From Gyrodactylus bullatarudis (Eukaryota; Platyhelminthes; Monogenea; Gyrodactylidea; Gyrodactylidae), in the NCBI GenBank assembly GCA_012064415.1, contig SSNU01000086.1, positions 279,441 through 343,440 on the forward strand: a stretch of DNA of 64,000 nt. The letters are read 5' to 3'. Every line of letters starts with the position of its first letter. Position 1 is the stretch's first letter. The position numbers were made by a program, and so were the translations under genes. The notes beneath the pieces were generated by a model that was not told the DNA's origin, searched no databases, and saw nothing but the letters and a program-made list of their open reading frames with translations. This document shows positions 60,311 to 64,000 of the stretch, piece after piece.

Positions 60311-63300
60311 AAATGTGTAAAATATGGAAGAAAGTGTAGTCAAAAATAGAATTTTTTTCTAATTGCTATCAAAAATGCAAATAACTCAAATAAATATCAT
60401 TCAGTACAGGGATTGTTAAAATTTCAATGCAGTAAAAAGTGAATATAAATGAATTTAAAATTTCCATTGCATAAAAAATGAATTAAATTTTAGGGGTCAA
60501 AAGAACAAAAATTTCATTTCTGCTTACCACTTTAACCAATCAATCTTCAAATCTTCCTTTGAAATATAATTATGTTATCATCTTTATAAAGTATTCTTTA
60601 GGAAAATTACTCAGAAGTAGTGTGTTCAATTTTCGATAAAAATTATGAATTGAAGAAAAGGTTCAATCACCTAAGTGTTGAAGGATTATCATTTATTTAG
60701 GCATTCGATAATTCTCGAAGAATTCCTTTCCCTGAGAACTCATCAATGTCTCACAGCAAACTTCTCAAACACCTATTCAGAATCGCCTGCAACATTAAAC
60801 AGATTATTTTCTTTTCCCGAAAAATAAGAGCATTGTTCTGAGTTTTAGAATTTTGGCTTTTACCAGCAAAAATATGCTTCTCAAGACTTTTTGAGGCCCT
60901 GCTAATAACTAAGATTATCTAATAGGAATATAATTTGTTGAAACTGTCAAAACAATAAATTTAAAATTACTGCCACAAGTGAATAGGCTTACCCAAATGA
61001 AAGTCAATAAATTTTATGTTTCTATTCAGTTCGACTTTATGAGTTAAACAAGTTGAATGTACTTCTTCTTAGAGTTACAAGAGGAAAGAAATCCACAAGA
61101 TGTAACTGCTTTATTCTGCTTTGTTTATCTTGGAACCGCTTTCAATCATTCTCACACAGGATGGTGTATTTACAAATACTGTTTTTTTCATTGTTGTTAT
61201 GAAAACATTGCAGATGGGGTTTTCCCTTGGTATAAAAATAAAGAGATATTCATTTTGTTAGGGAATTGAAAACTAATTCATTGTGTGCCCAATGGACACT
61301 GTCCATTGAATATGATCCACAATTCTGTACTGTAACTATTGTATATAATGAATATAGAAATTGATATTCTGTTATTTATTGTGTATCAAAATAAATGTTA
61401 CTCTCAAAAATAGAATTAACCCCTTTGAAGATTAGACAGAATAAGTACAAATATTGATGAATTATGATAGAATGAAGATTTATTTCAAGGATAAAATAAA
61501 TTGAATAGATTCACATTTAGTTAATATGAACTATATAAATTGTCTTTATTATCTTTATAAAATATGTTAAATTTGTTCAAGTCTGAATTATGAATCAAAT
61601 CTACAGTGAATTCTTGAATAACTGCATACAAAAAAGACCAACTCGATAAAAAATAATCGACCCTCTACTATGAAGTAGCGAATATTAGAATTGTACCATC
61701 ATTCTCGTCTCTCAAAAGATTTAGGCATCGCCTTTCATTTTAAAATGGTAGATAGCATAGCCAAAGTAAAAGATAAAATTGCTGATCATCTGTTAGAAAG
61801 AAAATTTTTTTTCCAATGTTTTCCAGGCAAGATTGAAACGATCTCAAATTTAGGTTCGTTATACATAAACCTACCATATACAATGTGTTATTAATTATGC
61901 TAATTATTTTTGTCGTAGAGGCTTTTGAGATTTGAATTACGTGCCTTAAAATTTTTGTCATAATTTCTTTTTCGTGAGAGATAAAATTCCTAGCAATGTA
62001 AATGTCTTATTAAATCTGAATAATATCAGAAAAATACTGAATTTTCAAAAAGAAATTAAAAACGTTTAAAATTTTCAAATATTGTTTTTTTCATTTACAA
62101 AAATCAAATTTATTCATTTTATTGCTAAGCTAATTTTATACTTCCATAATTTTGAATCTTTGCTTCTGTTTATATAAGTTGTTTTAATTAATTCTTGCTG
62201 TTGTTTCTATTCGAGTAATATTTAAAATGTTTACACAGAAGCAGTGTTGTCAGAAGTAGAATCTCCTAGTGTTGAATCACAATGAAATTACGGGATAAAA
62301 TTTACTATGAATATATTTCAATGAACCAGGATATGATTCTCCCCAGAATTCGGATTTTTATTCAGCTCGTAAGAGTTCCAAGATTGAAATAATCTTTAAG
62401 TAATGCTACGCTGTACAATCTGCCTTATGATTCATGAGTTATGAAAATGCGTCGGATCAATCGTAGCTTAATAAAAACTGTTTGAATTGCTCTAAATGAT
62501 TATTTATGTTTGAACCAATGATAAGGCTTTCTGAAGAATCAATGTAAAACAATAAATTCAGGATTTATCAGAATTTGATCAACAGATATCATAATAATTA
62601 TTTATAATAATTTATGATTTGATGGAATTAATTGACTAAATAAATGCTTTAAATTTCTTTGATTTATTCTAAAGGTTTCCTCGATGAGAATAAAATTATC
62701 AAGTTATATTTGAGAGATATTTTGTTTCCATAATAACTAATAAATAACAGTTTCAACTCAATATCTTTTGTATTTTGGGATGTATAAATAGATAAACTGT
62801 AATTTGATTAAATTAATACAGTAATTATTCTTATCTTAATTAAAATGATTCGTGGATAAACTGAATGTTAATTAAGTTTTTCATGATAAAACAATGGATT
62901 AATGTAGCGCTTAACGAATTATAATAGATAGATGAGAATGTTACCGAAATTTGAACAGCTCAAGTTAAAGGCTAATATTGTACAATTTAATTAAATTTTA
63001 ATTTTAATAAAATAATTGAATATTGCCATTATTAAAACAGTGATTTTCGAAATTATTTCTTTTGTTTGAATAATTCTTGCATTTAATTTGTAAACTTAGG
63101 GCTTTGCACAAAATCAGGTTTTATCCGTGCCTCGTGCACTGTACTGATATTATTGATTTTATCGAGGCAGCACATAATCTTGGAAAATGAGCAATTTTAA
63201 TACATTTTTTCCATAAGAAATTTCCATTCAAAAATCTGAAAAACTTATGTTTATCATACTGATCATTTTTACTACAACTAAAATTTCATTATGCTAGCTT

Positions 63301-63868
63301 ACATATTCCTGACTATTATTGTTTATTTAAGCATTGTAAAGTAATGAAAATCTCAAATATTCATTATAAAAATAATTTATTTGATTAAATTAGTAGGGAT
63401 AATTGTTCCGTTATTTGTCAATTCTTGTAATTTTCCCAAAATCGGATTTCGGGGGAAAAATTTCTCGTTTGAACCTTGAAACTCAATAATTATCGAGTTA
63501 TTAACAATGATGATTCAACACCTTTTTCATGATTAAAAATATTATTTATTAAAAGATAATTTAATTATTTTGGGTGGGGCATAAGGTTCTTTTTTTGATG
63601 GTGGGACTTGGACCTGTAGATTTGTTAACCAGCAAAATTCAATTTGAAGAGCCAGGTATATCTACAATGTACACGTACCAAAGGATTCATCAAAATGGAT
63701 TCTTCAGAGAGCTTGCTTCATTAGCATTAATTTAATGCAATTAAATAATTTTTGAATATATGCAATAAGTGATTAGTAGGGCGACCAAAATGCCTTTTTT
63801 GCCTTTTTTGAGAGTGAGTCTAAAATACTTTGAAAATATTAAAAATTCAGTCCTTTTTTTTCTAAACC
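60311..63868. other. Gene-less stretch with one weak terminal-exon candidate
   Basis: Bases 61073-61269 (plus) follow a good acceptor (TTCTTCTTAG) and stay open for 65 codons (LQEERNPQDVTALFCFVYLG, GWCIYKYCFFHCCYE) to a stop, with AATAAA near 61390. I do not recognise the protein and see no upstream exon. The rest shows nothing supportable. Confidence 0.25.
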
Positions 63869-64000
63869 TATTACAGTCATTTTACGAAATTAGTGGACAA
63901 TTTTTCGATATTAGAGGATTCGTTGACAAAATTAGTGGACAAGTTCCCAAAATTAGAATAATTGAAGGTGTAATTATCAAATGAGTTTCTCAAAATTAGT
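63869..64000. mobile_element. Third copy of the TGTCCACTAATTTCGA family, cut by the window end
   Basis: It starts TACAGTCATTTTACGAAATT and continues with GTGGACAATTTTTCGATATT in the left-arm orientation of the 55.4-kb element. Confidence 0.75.

Noticed and set aside
1..64000. CRISPR arrays, bacterial operons, rRNA genes
   Set aside because: No regular direct repeats with unique spacers, no Shine-Dalgarno-linked gene series and no rRNA-like sequence; spliced eukaryotic genes dominate.

Overview
This is an AT-rich, intron-containing animal genome window. The protein set (V-ATPase subunit d, VPS25, METTL1, glycogenin, an ORP2-type oxysterol-binding protein, an EF-hand/WD-repeat protein, a TipE/BK-beta-like channel subunit) and the mix of Penelope, MULE, hAT, piggyBac and non-LTR elements suggest an arthropod. 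A parasitic copepod such as a sea louse is my guess, but I cannot prove the species from the sequence.

Layout. The first exon of a TipE/BK-beta-like subunit (minus, 716-1273) opens the window and runs off its left edge. After about 3.9 kb of repeats comes a compact block of housekeeping genes: METTL1 (minus, 5158-6015) head-to-head with V-ATPase subunit d (plus, 6113-7177), which is tail-to-tail with VPS25 (minus, 7331-7864), which is head-to-head with a nine-exon WD-repeat gene (plus, 8009-17986). I assembled that gene by matching splice phases; it gives 939 codons without a stop. A three-exon glycogenin gene (minus, 20073-22381) follows two non-LTR retrotransposon fragments.

The largest gene is a six-exon ORP2-type oxysterol-binding protein on the minus strand, from 46260 down to 22927 (462 codons). 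Two of its introns appear to be only 25 and 31 nt long, while two others are about 13.0 and 8.6 kb and are packed with mobile elements: a Penelope-like element with inverted ends, a MULE with 299-bp terminal inverted repeats, a broken hAT element, an 83-bp piggyBac-type MITE and several fold-back elements.

From 46.3 to 64 kb I found no convincing host gene. That part holds fold-back elements, a 5'-truncated non-LTR copy and dispersed repeats. The most unusual points are the tiny introns, the near-identical long inverted repeats, and a dispersed family carrying coding-like segments that end at intact splice donors. All exon models come from reading frames, GT/AG sites and remembered family motifs; no alignment or transcript was available.
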